From NCBI RefSeq assembly GCF_001541095.1, contig NZ_LMXH01000009.1, forward strand, positions 1-64,000: DNA of 64,000 nucleotides, written 5' to 3'. Numbering within the stretch: position 1 is the first letter of the stretch; each line of letters begins with the position of its first letter. Of this stretch, positions 44,722 through 54,521 are shown piece after piece. The position numbers and the translations under genes were made by a program. The stretch is from Paenibacillus sp. FJAT-26967 (GTDB taxonomy: Bacteria > Bacillota > Bacilli > Paenibacillales > NBRC-103111). The notes under the pieces were generated by a model that did no database searches, had not been told where the DNA came from, and saw only the letters and a program-made list of their open reading frames with translations.

Positions 44722-45935
44722 TGAAGTGGGCAATGCTATTAGGTTCACCTGATATAAGTGGGGGCACTTATGTTATTTTTGAACATGCTATTAGAATTAG
44801 TAAAAGTGGCGTAGAAGTGACTATAATAACAGAAGATAAAGTGGATATGGCACGTTTACAATGGCATCCTGAAGCTAGAAGCCTCATTTGGAAGACCTTT
44901 AAAGAAATCGACAGTATGCTATTTGATGTCTGTATTGCTACATGGTGGAAGACAGTATTTGATTTGCATCGTGTGAATGCATTGAGTTACGTATATTTTG
45001 TTCAATCAATCGAATCAAGATTTTATTCGGAACAGGAAAAACCGCTTCGTAAATTAGTTGAATCAACCTACAAGCTTCCGCTTCATATTATAACAGAAGC
45101 AAGATGGATTAAAGATTATTTGCTTGAAAACCATAATCAGAAAGCAAGGCTCGTATTAAATGGAATAAGAAAAGATATTTATAAAAATACGGGGGAAAGA
45201 ATAGCTGAGAGAACACCGGGGAAAGTGAGAGTTTTAGTAGAAGGACCAATTGATGTTCCTTTTAAAAATGTATCTAAGACAATAGAAATATGTAAACAAT
45301 CTAAAGCAAGTGAAGTATGGCTGCTTACTTCTAGTCCTGTTGAGCGGTATCCTGGAGTCGACAAAGTCTTTTCAAGAGTTCCCATTTTTAAAACACCTGA
45401 AATATATGGATCATGTGACGTTATTGTAAAATTAAGTTATGTGGAGGGCATGTTTGGTCCTCCCTTAGAAATGTTTCATTGCGGTGGGACGTCTATTACC
45501 TATAATGTAACAGGCCACGATGAATATATCGTAAACGGGGTAAATGGTCTTGTTGCTGACAGGGATGATGATGATCAGGTTTTGAAATATATTAATAACC
45601 TTGTTGAAGATAATGCGCTTCTTCAAACTCTAAAAGATAATGCTATGCAAACGGCACATGCCTGGCCAAGTTGGGAAGAATCAGCAGCTGAATTTAAAGA
45701 GGCGGTTGTTGATATCATTAAGAATGAATCATCCGTCTCAAGAAGTGAGCTGCAGAATCAATCATCGTTTTTATTTGATTGGTATGTAATAGCTGAGGAT
45801 TATAGAATCGCAGATTACAATAGAACAGGGAGTGAATTCAAGCTTAAATTAAAGAAATATGTTAAAACGCATCATCCGACAGTGTTTGAAATACTCAGAA
45901 AAATAAAATTTAATCTTTTGATTAGACGTCGTTAA
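44718..45935 (+). CDS. family-4-type glycosyltransferase
   Basis: 405 residues, GT-B fold. AMLLGSPDISGGTYVIFEH opens the N-terminal Rossmann domain; VRVLVEGPIDVPFKNVSKT (~170) begins the nucleotide-sugar half, and SYVEGMFGPPLEMFHCGGTSI with TGHDEYIVNGVNGLV (~245-280) is the ExxxxxxxE-type region of GT4 enzymes. The same layout is seen in rhamnan-assembling transferases such as those of S-layer and group-A-type rhamnose clusters. The sugar donor, possibly dTDP-rhamnose made by the downstream rml genes, is inferred. Confidence 0.82.
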   Translation: MMKWAMLLGSPDISGGTYVIFEHAIRISKSGVEVTIITEDKVDMARLQWHPEARSLIWKTFKEIDSMLFDVCIATWWKTVFDLHRVNALSYVYFVQSIESRFYSEQEKPLRKLVESTYKLPLHIITEARWIKDYLLENHNQKARLVLNGIRKDIYKNTGERIAERTPGKVRVLVEGPIDVPFKNVSKTIEICKQSKASEVWLLTSSPVERYPGVDKVFSRVPIFKTPEIYGSCDVIVKLSYVEGMFGPPLEMFHCGGTSITYNVTGHDEYIVNGVNGLVADRDDDDQVLKYINNLVEDNALLQTLKDNAMQTAHAWPSWEESAAEFKEAVVDIIKNESSVSRSELQNQSSFLFDWYVIAEDYRIADYNRTGSEFKLKLKKYVKTHHPTVFEILRKIKFNLLIRRR

Positions 45936-45955
45936 GTTATGGAGAAAATAATATA

Positions 45956-47818
45956 ATGAATAGACCGTTAAAAATTTTTGTTATTTCATTCATTTTTTCA
46001 TTGTTTTTTTGTATTATGCTCCCATTTGAACCATCTAGTAAAACGGTCATAGAAATTGGAGCGACCGGTGAAAAGAATATAAATTCAAAGGGTACAGAAG
46101 TTTGGATCAAACAATTAATAGTTGATGGACGCGAGATTCCTTATAGTGAAATGAATTTACCTAGTGGCTGGGAAATAGTAAATGGTGTTCCTGTTTCAGT
46201 AAAGGAACAACCTAGCAAATTAATTTGGAAAGGAAAAGGAAAAACAGTTTTTATATCTCTCGTTAGTCATCCCTATTCTGGAAAAGCAGAAATTATTGTT
46301 AATGGGGAGATTTCAAACTATGATCTTTACTCCCAAGATGAGAAAATAGAACAGATCGAGTATAATACAAAGTTTAGTTTTTTAGATATTTTTAAATATG
46401 TGTTATTTATCGTTATGATATCTGGCTTCGTTTACTTAGTGATATATATAATTACTTCGAACAATGTATCGAGGAAAATTAATTCTAGTATAATATATTA
46501 CATTCTACCTTTATCAATTTGGTTGATATATTGGTTGGCGTTCTTCCCTGGTTTAATGAGTGGAGATTCTTTAGATCAATGGAGACAGATTCACACTCTG
46601 GAATTGAATGATGCTCATCCGGCTTTTCATACCTTAATAAACTGGTTATTAACTCAGTTTTGGGATTCACCAGCTATTATTTCACTATCACAAATTATTT
46701 TTATGGTTATCATTTTCGGAAAAACAATGGTGTTGTTAGAAAGAAAATTTAACTTGAGCAGGATTACCCTAGTAGTACTCTGTTTAGTTATATCCATATT
46801 ACCGGTTAATGGGATGTTACTGAATAATTTATGGAAGGATGTACCTTATAGTATTTGTCTGCTTTGGTTAACCTTACTCCTGATGAAGGTTTTTTTAACG
46901 AGTGGAAATTGGTTAGTATCTAAGAAGAATCAAGCATTATTAATAGTCGTTCTAATATTACTTACTTTGTTAAGACATAATGGCTTTATTCCTGCATTTG
47001 GTATAATGTTTTGTTTGTTAATTTACTATAGGTCATTTTGGAAGACATCTCTAAAAATTTTGTTTGTAGTAATCATATCTTTTTTTATTTTTAAAAATGG
47101 TATTTACAACCAGCTGAACATTGCTCCTACTCCAAAAGTATTAAGTTATTCTATACCTATACATCATATTGGTGCCCTATTAAACCAAGATATTGTGCTA
47201 AGTACTAAAGAAAAACAAATAATCGATGAATTGATGCCTTCTGAGTTGTGGAAAGATAATTTCCACAAATACACTGTCGACACTCTAATATATAATTCCA
47301 ATTTTAATATGAGGGTCTTTGACGAAAAAGATATAAGTGGTGATTTTTTGAAGGTTTGGCTTGGATTAACTTTAAAAAATCCTGGTATAGTATTAAGAGA
47401 TTGGATGCATATGACATCTATAATTTGGGAAATGAGAGAACCTATTAATAGTAAAAATCTTTACACAGAAACAACGATAGTAAATAGTATACCTGGTGCT
47501 ACTTATAATTTGCATTCTCAATCTAAAATACCAAGTGTAAAGGAAACATTACTTAAATATTTCAATCTTACTATGGATCATAATCTTTCATGGATAATCT
47601 GGCGGCCAGCTTTACTTTTGTTATTTTCTTTATTTGGTTTTTATGTTTTGTTTAAGAAATATGGATGGAAAATTTCAATAGTATACCTGCCTTTAATGTT
47701 AAACCTTAGTAGTATTTTTCTAGCAATACCGGCTCAACAACTTCGATATATTTATTCTGCAACATTAATATTACCTATAATAATCACACTATGTTTTTAT
47801 AAAAGAACTGGTAAATAA
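45956..47818 (+). CDS. multi-pass membrane protein, GT-C-like (DUF6020-type)
   Basis: 620 residues. A membrane anchor (~8-26), an extracytoplasmic beta-rich domain (~27-140) and about ten further helices follow. The loop WLAFFPGLMSGDSLDQWRQ (~191-209) with acidic residues and NDAHPAFHTLINWLL just after are typical of DUF6020-like proteins, which look like polyprenyl-phosphate-sugar-dependent GT-C transferases. A role in side-chain addition or polymerisation outside the membrane is possible; no direct evidence. Strongly AT-rich. Confidence 0.7.
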   Translation: MNRPLKIFVISFIFSLFFCIMLPFEPSSKTVIEIGATGEKNINSKGTEVWIKQLIVDGREIPYSEMNLPSGWEIVNGVPVSVKEQPSKLIWKGKGKTVFISLVSHPYSGKAEIIVNGEISNYDLYSQDEKIEQIEYNTKFSFLDIFKYVLFIVMISGFVYLVIYIITSNNVSRKINSSIIYYILPLSIWLIYWLAFFPGLMSGDSLDQWRQIHTLELNDAHPAFHTLINWLLTQFWDSPAIISLSQIIFMVIIFGKTMVLLERKFNLSRITLVVLCLVISILPVNGMLLNNLWKDVPYSICLLWLTLLLMKVFLTSGNWLVSKKNQALLIVVLILLTLLRHNGFIPAFGIMFCLLIYYRSFWKTSLKILFVVIISFFIFKNGIYNQLNIAPTPKVLSYSIPIHHIGALLNQDIVLSTKEKQIIDELMPSELWKDNFHKYTVDTLIYNSNFNMRVFDEKDISGDFLKVWLGLTLKNPGIVLRDWMHMTSIIWEMREPINSKNLYTETTIVNSIPGATYNLHSQSKIPSVKETLLKYFNLTMDHNLSWIIWRPALLLLFSLFGFYVLFKKYGWKISIVYLPLMLNLSSIFLAIPAQQLRYIYSATLILPIIITLCFYKRTGK

Positions 47819-47860
47819 CTCTGTACAAAGATCAATGTTATTTATGATGGGGTGTACAAA

Positions 47861-48604
47861 ATGAGAGGCATTATCCTTGCAGGTGGCACTGGATCTCGGC
47901 TTTATCCACTTACTAAAGTGACTAATAAGCATCTCCTTCCCGTAGGTAAATATCCCATGTTGTATCATTCTCTTTTTAAATTAAAGCAGGCAGGCATTAA
48001 AGACATCTTGATCGTGACTGGAAAGGAACATATGGGGGATGTTGTCAACTTGCTTGGCAGTGGTCGGGACTTCGATTTGGCCTTTACGTATAAAGTCCAA
48101 GATGAAGCTGGCGGGATCGCTCAAGCGTTAGGTATGGCAGAACAATTTGTCGGCAATGAAAAAATGATTATTATTCTCGGGGATAATGTGTTTGAAGACG
48201 ACATTTCAGGCTACGTACATAGCTTTTCCAGTCAACAATCAGGAGCTAAAATATTAATCCAGGAGGTACATGATCCTCAAAGATATGGCGTTCCAGAACT
48301 TAGTGGTAATAAAATCATCTCCATCGAGGAAAAGCCCATAAACCCCAAAAGCAGTTTCGCCGTAACGGGAATATACATGTATGATAAGCAAGTGTTTGAT
48401 ATAATCAAAACGCTAAAACCTTCCGCGCGTGGTGAGCTTGAGATTACGGATGTTAATAATGCATATATTGAACAAGGCGAACTGACTTTTGATATTCTTC
48501 AAGGCTGGTGGACTGATGCAGGCACCCATTCGTCGTTAGCCCGTGCAAGTGAGTTAGCAAAAGATACAGTGTATGGGGAGGAATTCGGCACACTAAAGCC
48601 CTAA
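47861..48604 (+). CDS. rmlA: glucose-1-phosphate thymidylyltransferase RmlA (short type)
   Basis: 247 residues from ATG 47861 (GTG 47852 possible). It makes dTDP-glucose from glucose-1-phosphate and dTTP. MRGIILAGGTGSRLYPLTKV is the nucleotide-binding loop; LLPVGKYPMLYHSL, ILGDNVFEDD (~104) and WTDAGTHSSLARA (~215) complete the active site. It is shorter than the ~290-residue enterobacterial form, matching the Gram-positive type. First of the rmlACBD set; rmlC starts 15 bp after its stop. Confidence 0.95.
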   Translation: MRGIILAGGTGSRLYPLTKVTNKHLLPVGKYPMLYHSLFKLKQAGIKDILIVTGKEHMGDVVNLLGSGRDFDLAFTYKVQDEAGGIAQALGMAEQFVGNEKMIIILGDNVFEDDISGYVHSFSSQQSGAKILIQEVHDPQRYGVPELSGNKIISIEEKPINPKSSFAVTGIYMYDKQVFDIIKTLKPSARGELEITDVNNAYIEQGELTFDILQGWWTDAGTHSSLARASELAKDTVYGEEFGTLKP

Positions 48605-48619
48605 TTGAAAGGGGATTTA

Positions 48620-49189
48620 ATGATGAACATTATTTCTACAAAGTTCTCTCAGGCTCTATTAATCGAACCCACGGTCCATGGTGACAGCCGTGGTTTTTTC
48701 ATGGAGAGCTACAATGCTGAAAGATTTAATGAGCTTGGTATTCAGCACCAGTTCATTCAAGACAATCACTCACTATCCTCCGAAACAGGTGTTCTCCGCG
48801 GGCTTCATTATCAGCTTAATCCCAAAGCTCAGACCAAGCTCGTACGAGTTCTCGCAGGAGCCATTTATGATGTTATAGTAGATATTCGAACAACCTCCTC
48901 TACTTTCGGACAGTGGCAGGGTTTTATTCTTAGTGCGGCTAATAAGCGACAACTCTTGGTTCCGCAAGGTTTTGCTCATGGTTTTTGTACTTTGGCCCCA
49001 GATACGGAAGTATTGTATAAAGTGGATGAATATTATTCACCTGAACAGGATAGAGGAATACTCTGGAATGATCCTTCTCTTGCAATTGATTGGCCAACCT
49101 CTACTCCTATATTGTCTGATAAAGACAAAAAGCATCCGTTATTGAAGGACGCAGAGATTAATTTTGGCGAAGGAGAGGCACATCTATGA
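48620..49189 (+). CDS. rmlC: dTDP-4-dehydrorhamnose 3,5-epimerase RmlC
   Basis: 189 residues; AAAGGGGAT precedes ATG 48620 (48623 also possible). Cupin fold. DSRGFFMESYNAERF (~22), FIQDNHSLSSETGVLRGLHY (~46-65, with catalytic His) and VPQGFAHGFCTL (~114) are the RmlC hallmarks. It epimerises carbons 3 and 5 of dTDP-4-keto-6-deoxyglucose. The stop overlaps the rmlB start as ATGA. Confidence 0.95.
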   Translation: MMNIISTKFSQALLIEPTVHGDSRGFFMESYNAERFNELGIQHQFIQDNHSLSSETGVLRGLHYQLNPKAQTKLVRVLAGAIYDVIVDIRTTSSTFGQWQGFILSAANKRQLLVPQGFAHGFCTLAPDTEVLYKVDEYYSPEQDRGILWNDPSLAIDWPTSTPILSDKDKKHPLLKDAEINFGEGEAHL

Positions 49190-50202
49190 AGCTGTTGGTT
49201 ACAGGAGGGGCAGGCTTTATCGGGAGTAATTTTATCCTATATATGCTTAAAAAATATCCTGAGTACCAGATTGTTAATCTGGATGCCTTAACTTATGCAG
49301 GTAATTTAGAAAATTTAAAAGAGGCTGAGGGTAATCCTCAATATCAATTCATTAAGGCTGATATTGCTGACGGAACTGCAGTTGCCAAAGCATTCGATCT
49401 GGGAATAGATGTTGTAGTTAATTTTGCGGCTGAATCGCATGTGGACCGCAGTATTTTGGAACCTGACGTTTTTGTCCGCACGAATGTCATGGGAACGCAG
49501 GTACTTCTGGACGCCGCAAAAGCTAATCAAGTAAAAAAGTTTGTCCAAGTGTCGACGGATGAAGTATACGGCTCGTTAGGTGAAACCGGATTATTTACAG
49601 AAGATACTCCACTAGCACCTAACAGTCCTTATTCTGCCAGTAAAGCCGGCGCAGACTTACTTGTACGTGCCTATCACGAAACATTCGGCTTGCCTGTCAA
49701 CATTACGCGCTGTTCGAACAACTATGGACCTTACCAGTTTCCTGAAAAGCTGATCCCTCTTATCGTTGCAAATGCTCTTGAAGATAAATCACTGCCTGTG
49801 TATGGAGATGGACAAAATATTAGGGATTGGCTCTATGTGGAGGATCACTGCTCGGCGATTGATCTTGTGATTCATCAGGGTAAAAATGGCGAGGTATATA
49901 ACATTGGCGGCAATAATGAACGAACAAATCTTGCGATTATAAAAACGATTCTTGAGAATCTGGACAAATCAGAAGAATTGATTACTTTTGTTAAGGATCG
50001 TCCGGGTCATGATCGCAGGTACGGTATTGATGCAGCCAAAATAACCTCCGAACTCGGCTGGAAACCGCAGTATCATTTTGAATCTGGGATTAAGGAAACA
50101 ATCGAATGGTACTTGCAAAATAAAAGCTGGTGGGAAAATATCCGGACGGGTGAGTATAAGGATTACTATACGAAACAATATGGCTCAGCAGCGGGTGAAT
50201 AA
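49186..50202 (+). CDS. rmlB: dTDP-glucose 4,6-dehydratase RmlB
   Basis: 338 residues, extended SDR. KLLVTGGAGFIGSNFILYML binds NAD; NFAAESHVDRSI (~83), VSTDEVYGSLG (~121), SPYSASKAGADLLVRAY (YxxxK, ~145) and RDWLYVEDHCSAI (~222) are diagnostic for RmlB. It converts dTDP-glucose to the 4-keto-6-deoxy sugar. It is coupled to rmlC by ATGA overlap and is followed one base later by rmlD. Confidence 0.96.
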   Translation: MKLLVTGGAGFIGSNFILYMLKKYPEYQIVNLDALTYAGNLENLKEAEGNPQYQFIKADIADGTAVAKAFDLGIDVVVNFAAESHVDRSILEPDVFVRTNVMGTQVLLDAAKANQVKKFVQVSTDEVYGSLGETGLFTEDTPLAPNSPYSASKAGADLLVRAYHETFGLPVNITRCSNNYGPYQFPEKLIPLIVANALEDKSLPVYGDGQNIRDWLYVEDHCSAIDLVIHQGKNGEVYNIGGNNERTNLAIIKTILENLDKSEELITFVKDRPGHDRRYGIDAAKITSELGWKPQYHFESGIKETIEWYLQNKSWWENIRTGEYKDYYTKQYGSAAGE

Positions 50203-50203
50203 G

Positions 50204-51061
50204 ATGAAAGTGTTAGTAACGGGTGCCAATGGACAATTGGGTACCGATATTTGCCAAGTGTTGAAAGCTGCCGGGCATGATGTATTCGGGTACGGGCGCA
50301 GGGAACTTGACTTCACCGATCAAGAACAATGCGGCCTAGTTCTAAGGAGAGTAGCACCCGATGTAATCATTCACTCCGGTGCTTACACCGCCGTAGATAA
50401 GGCAGAAAGTGAAGCAGATCAAGCTTTTCTGGTTAATGCGGTTGGCACTAGAAATCTTGCGGTAGAAGCGGAAAAACTAGGCGCTAAGCTCTGCTATATT
50501 AGTACGGATTATGTGTTCGATGGCAGAGGCACAGTGCCGTACAATGAATATGATCGCACTAACCCGCAGACGGTATATGGTAAATCCAAGCTGGCGGGTG
50601 AACTGCTCACTCAATCACTTTGCAGCCGTTTCTTTATTGTGCGAACTTCATGGGTCTATGGCAAGAGTGGAAACAATTTTGTTAAAACGATGCTAAAGCT
50701 GGGGAGAGAACAATCTTCTCTAAACATTGTGCATGATCAAGTGGGCTCGCCAACGTATACACTTGACCTAGCCTGCTTCCTGTTGGAGCTGATACAAACG
50801 GAAAAGTACGGCATCTATCATGCATCAAATTCTGGCACCTGTACATGGTACGAGTTCGCTCAAATGATTTTTAAGGAAGCTGGCGTAGAAGTTTTAATTA
50901 ATCCTTGTTCGACGGATCAGTTTCCTCGTCCAGCACAAAGACCGGCATTCTCCGCTATGGATAGTATGGGGATTAGAACCAATGGGTTTAAAGGCCTCAG
51001 GCCGTGGCAAGAAGGTCTTGTGGATTTCCTGAAGGAGTATGCCGATGGAGCAAACAGATAG
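50204..51061 (+). CDS. rmlD: dTDP-4-dehydrorhamnose reductase RmlD
   Basis: 285 residues from the ATG right after the rmlB stop. KVLVTGANGQLGTDICQVL is the NADPH-binding loop; HSGAYTAVDKAESE (~60), YISTDYVFDGRG (~100) and NPQTVYGKSKLAGE (~122) are typical. It makes dTDP-L-rhamnose, the product of the four rml genes, so the glycan very probably contains L-rhamnose. The 3' end overlaps the following glycosyltransferase. Confidence 0.95.
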   Translation: MKVLVTGANGQLGTDICQVLKAAGHDVFGYGRRELDFTDQEQCGLVLRRVAPDVIIHSGAYTAVDKAESEADQAFLVNAVGTRNLAVEAEKLGAKLCYISTDYVFDGRGTVPYNEYDRTNPQTVYGKSKLAGELLTQSLCSRFFIVRTSWVYGKSGNNFVKTMLKLGREQSSLNIVHDQVGSPTYTLDLACFLLELIQTEKYGIYHASNSGTCTWYEFAQMIFKEAGVEVLINPCSTDQFPRPAQRPAFSAMDSMGIRTNGFKGLRPWQEGLVDFLKEYADGANR

Positions 51062-51977
51062 CGTTGTTGTTCTTTTATCTACTTACAACGGAGAAAAGTT
51101 TCTGGAAGCCCAATTGGATTCCATATTGAATCAATCTTACTCTAATCTCACTGTTATTATAAGAGATGATGGATCAACAGATGCGACTGTCTCCATATTG
51201 GAAGCATACCAGCAATACGATCAGATCATCTTGGTGTCGGATACCCGTAACAACTTGGGCCCTAAAATGAGTTTTGGGGAATTACTGAGACTTGGTCTTC
51301 TCGATACCACAGCAAAGTATTTTATGTTTGCCGATCAAGACGACATTTGGCTGCCGGATAAAATTGAACGGACTCTCCGGAAAATGAAACAGGAAGAAGC
51401 AGGTGGGGCATCTCTGCCCATTCTCATTCATTCCGACCTGAGAGTGATTGGGATACAAGGAGAAGAGATCCATCCTTCTTTTTGGGCATATCAGAACCTG
51501 AGGCCATCTAGAGATTCTTTCCCGCGGCTTCTTATGCAGAATGTAATAACGGGCTGTACGGTGATGCTGAATCGACAGCTGGCAGAATTATGTTTACCTG
51601 TACATCCGGATGCCATTATGCATGATTGGTGGATAGGGCTGGTTGCGAGTGCATTTGGCAAAATAGGTTATGTACATGAACCCACGATACTTTACCGTCA
51701 ACATCAGCAGAATAGCGTAGGAGCGAAACGTTTTAACAGTCGTTATATTCTCAATAAGATTTTTGAACCGGTCTCTATTGAAAAGAATATTAAGCAGGCC
51801 AGTGCGTTTAGGGCAAAATTCATTCATACATTATCCGGGCAAAACCGTTTATCCTTGGATCAATACATTGCTTTAGAACACGCTTCGTATGTAAAGAGAC
51901 GTCTAGTCATTGTTAAGAATGGATTCTATAAAATTGGTTTCATTCGCAACCTGGGCTTACTAATTAATTGGAAATAA
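51045..51977 (+). CDS. family-2 glycosyltransferase, rhamnosyltransferase-like
   Basis: 310 residues from ATG 51045 (AAGGAG 7 bases before). GT-A fold: VVLLSTYNGEKFLEAQLDSI, IIRDDGSTDAT (~35) and MFADQDDIWLPDKIERTL (DxD-like ~90). ITGCTVMLNR and MHDWWIGLVASAFG (~165-195) are typical of alpha-1,3-rhamnosyltransferases of the RfbN/WsaF neighbourhood type. It likely uses dTDP-L-rhamnose from the overlapping rml operon. A terminator follows. Confidence 0.85.
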   Translation: MEQTDSVVVLLSTYNGEKFLEAQLDSILNQSYSNLTVIIRDDGSTDATVSILEAYQQYDQIILVSDTRNNLGPKMSFGELLRLGLLDTTAKYFMFADQDDIWLPDKIERTLRKMKQEEAGGASLPILIHSDLRVIGIQGEEIHPSFWAYQNLRPSRDSFPRLLMQNVITGCTVMLNRQLAELCLPVHPDAIMHDWWIGLVASAFGKIGYVHEPTILYRQHQQNSVGAKRFNSRYILNKIFEPVSIEKNIKQASAFRAKFIHTLSGQNRLSLDQYIALEHASYVKRRLVIVKNGFYKIGFIRNLGLLINWK

Positions 51978-52010
51978 ATAGACCAAGCCCTAGCTTCGGT
52001 CTATTTGTTT
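51976..52010 (+). terminator. terminator of the first glycan transcription unit
   Basis: AAATAGACC and GGTCTATTT (9-bp stem) followed by GTTTG; the T run is short. Confidence 0.6.
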
Positions 52011-52039
52011 GTAAATATTATCGCTTGCAGAAAGTGACA

Positions 52040-52048
52040 TGCTATAAT
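52040..52048 (+). promoter_or_regulatory. extended -10 promoter for the second glycan unit
   Basis: TGCTATAAT matches TGnTATAAT; no good -35 at the usual distance. Confidence 0.55.
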
Positions 52049-52079
52049 AGAAATATCTAGTAAATCGGATGTGAATTAC

Positions 52080-52976
52080 ATGGATCTGAGTATCATTATA
52101 GTAAATTTTAATACTCCCCAGCTTACGATAGATTGTTTACAATCCGTACACCAATCTGCAACTTCTTATACCTACGAAGTGATCTTAATAGATAATGATT
52201 CCTCGGACGATTCTGTTGCTCGTATTCAAGAGGAATTCCCTCAAATGAGGCTGATCGTAAACAGAGAGAATGTAGGTTTTTCACGTGCTAACAATCAAGG
52301 CATAAGAATTGCTGCTGGCCAATATATTCTATTGTTGAACTCAGATACTATAATAAAAAGAGATACGTTTCAGATTATGATCGATTTTATGCGGAACCAT
52401 CCTCAGGTTGGAGCATCGGGCTGCAAAATTGTGCTGCCTGACGGAACACTCGATAAAGCTTGCAAGCGTGGATTCCCGACGCCTTCTGCGTCTTTTTATT
52501 ATGCATTCGGTATCAGCAAGTGGTTTCCTAAGAATCCACGATTTAACCAATATCAATTATCGCACTTGAACCCGGATGATGAATACCCGATAGACTGCCT
52601 GGTCGGCGCATTTATGCTGGTTAGACGGGAAGTGATCGAGCAGGTAGGAATGCTGGATGAGGACTTCTTTATGTACGGGGAAGACGTGGATTGGTGCTAC
52701 CGGATCAAACAAGCAGGCTGGCAGATCTATTATTATCCGCGTACTCAAATTATTCATTACAAGGGAGCCAGCAGCCGGCGCAAACCTTATAAGATCATTT
52801 ATGAGTTTCATCGGGCCATGATATTATTTCATCGCAAACATTACAAGCAGAAGCACTCTTTCCTAACGAATGCGATTGTATATGCGGGGGTTGGAGTGAA
52901 GTTTTCCCTGGCACTTTTGAAGAATAAGGCAATTCCTGTGATAAAGCCTAATAAGAAAACGGATTTAGGGGCGTGA
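52080..52976 (+). CDS. family-2 glycosyltransferase
   Basis: 298 residues from ATG 52080 (GTG 52071 possible). SIIIVNFNTPQLTIDCLQSV, ILIDNDSSDDSV (~35), NRENVGFSRANNQGI and ILLLNSDTI (DxD, ~88) mark a GT-A enzyme; VGAFMLVRREVIEQVGMLDE with FFMYGEDVDWCYRIKQAG (~175-210) is the wcaE/WsaC-like rhamnosyltransferase pattern. The end is basic and weakly hydrophobic, likely membrane-associated. It has its own promoter and terminator-separated position, with the initiating transferase next. Confidence 0.87.
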   Translation: MDLSIIIVNFNTPQLTIDCLQSVHQSATSYTYEVILIDNDSSDDSVARIQEEFPQMRLIVNRENVGFSRANNQGIRIAAGQYILLLNSDTIIKRDTFQIMIDFMRNHPQVGASGCKIVLPDGTLDKACKRGFPTPSASFYYAFGISKWFPKNPRFNQYQLSHLNPDDEYPIDCLVGAFMLVRREVIEQVGMLDEDFFMYGEDVDWCYRIKQAGWQIYYYPRTQIIHYKGASSRRKPYKIIYEFHRAMILFHRKHYKQKHSFLTNAIVYAGVGVKFSLALLKNKAIPVIKPNKKTDLGA

Positions 52977-53052
52977 GGATGACGATAACCTTCGCGGGAT
53001 TTCCTGCAGCCAGCCCCCATTATGTGATGAAAGATTTATGAGGTGAACATTC

Positions 53053-54459
53053 ATGCTTCGCAGAAATCAAAAATTTCTAACACAAATTTACGCGATTTTT
53101 GATTTTGCCGTTATCCAAACGGCTTTTTTGCTTGCCTGGTGGGTGAAATTCGAGAGCGGGTGGCTGGATGCCAATCAGCCGATTCCGATTTCGGTTTATG
53201 CCATATGGAGCGCCGTATATGGAGCGGTGGCAATTGCAGTAGGCTTCTTTATCGGCCTATATGGTCCGAACCGTAAGAAGCGCTTTGCGGATTCCCTGCT
53301 GAAGATCGTGCAGACGCACTTCATTTCTTTGTTCATCCAGCTCAGCTTGCTGTTCTTCTTCAAGGAAGTTCATATCTCGCGTGAATTTCTGGCGATTTAT
53401 ATTACACTGGATATTATTCTCATCACAATCTATCGCTACATGCTCAAAGAAAGCCTCAAGCGCCTCCGTGAGAAGGGCTACAACAAACAGTTTGTGCTCA
53501 TTTTGGGAGCCGGATCTCTAGGCCGTCGTTTTCATGATAATCTGACTCAGCATCCGGAGCTGGGTTATGACATTGTGGGGTTTTTAGATGACAATACGGA
53601 CAGCAATCCTCTGCATACCAGACGCTTCAAGCCGGTGATCGGTACACTTGACGATCTGGAAGAGACTTTGCAGAACAAGCTGATCGACGAGGTTATTATC
53701 GCACTGCCGCTAGATGTACATCATAAATTTCCGCGTATTATTGCAGCGTGTGAGAAAGCCGGTGTAAGGACGTTGATTATCCCGGACTTTTTCGATTACC
53801 TGCCGGCACGGCCTTTCTTCGATAATTTTGCGGGCATGCCGCTTATTAATGTAAGGGACATTCCGCTTGATATGGTGGGGAACCGGATCATTAAGCGTAC
53901 TTTTGATCTGCTTTTCTCGCTGACGGCGATTCTTATTACGCTTCCGGTTATGATTGTGATTGCGGCCGCGGTCAAATTGTCTTCTCCAGGACCGGTTATA
54001 TTCAAGCAGGAGCGGGTAGGACTGAACCGGCGGAGCTTTTACATGTATAAATTCCGTTCGATGCGTCAGGAAACCTCCGCAACATCCGACACGGGATGGA
54101 CGACTGCTAACGACCCCCGCAAAACGAAGTTGGGAACTTTCCTTCGTAAAACGAGTCTCGACGAGCTCCCCCAGTTTTTTAATGTTCTATTCGGACATAT
54201 GAGTGTGGTGGGGCCTCGTCCGGAGCGCCCGTATTTCGTGGAACAATTCAAGGAAGAAATTCCGAAGTATATGGTCAAACACCACATCCGGCCGGGAATT
54301 ACGGGGTGGGCTCAGAGTAACGGGCTGCGCGGGGATACGTCGATTTCGGAGAGGATACAGCACGACATTTTTTATATCGAGAACTGGTCTTTTATCTTTG
54401 ATATTAAAATCATCTGGAAAACGATCATCAACGGGTTCCTCAATAAAAACGCCTACTAG
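53053..54459 (+). CDS. undecaprenyl-phosphate sugar phosphotransferase, glycan initiation (WbaP/WcaJ/WsaP-like)
   Basis: 468 residues. Four N-terminal membrane helices (~10-120), a Rossmann-like domain ([19 protein letters not shown], ~145) and a C-terminal catalytic domain from ~275: [19 protein letters not shown] (re-entrant helix), [38 protein letters not shown] and [10 protein letters not shown], ending with the [14 protein letters not shown] tail. The enzyme moves a sugar-1-phosphate (galactose or glucose) to undecaprenyl phosphate, the first step of glycan assembly, as WsaP does for S-layer glycans. AGGTGA precedes the ATG. Last gene of the island. Confidence 0.93.
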   Translation: MLRRNQKFLTQIYAIFDFAVIQTAFLLAWWVKFESGWLDANQPIPISVYAIWSAVYGAVAIAVGFFIGLYGPNRKKRFADSLLKIVQTHFISLFIQLSLLFFFKEVHISREFLAIYITLDIILITIYRYMLKESLKRLREKGYNKQFVLILGAGSLGRRFHDNLTQHPELGYDIVGFLDDNTDSNPLHTRRFKPVIGTLDDLEETLQNKLIDEVIIALPLDVHHKFPRIIAACEKAGVRTLIIPDFFDYLPARPFFDNFAGMPLINVRDIPLDMVGNRIIKRTFDLLFSLTAILITLPVMIVIAAAVKLSSPGPVIFKQERVGLNRRSFYMYKFRSMRQETSATSDTGWTTANDPRKTKLGTFLRKTSLDELPQFFNVLFGHMSVVGPRPERPYFVEQFKEEIPKYMVKHHIRPGITGWAQSNGLRGDTSISERIQHDIFYIENWSFIFDIKIIWKTIINGFLNKNAY

Positions 54460-54521
54460 TATAATAGGCCGTCATCTTCCCGATACTAGGATCATATCCT
54501 GGTAAAGGGGAGGTTTTTATT

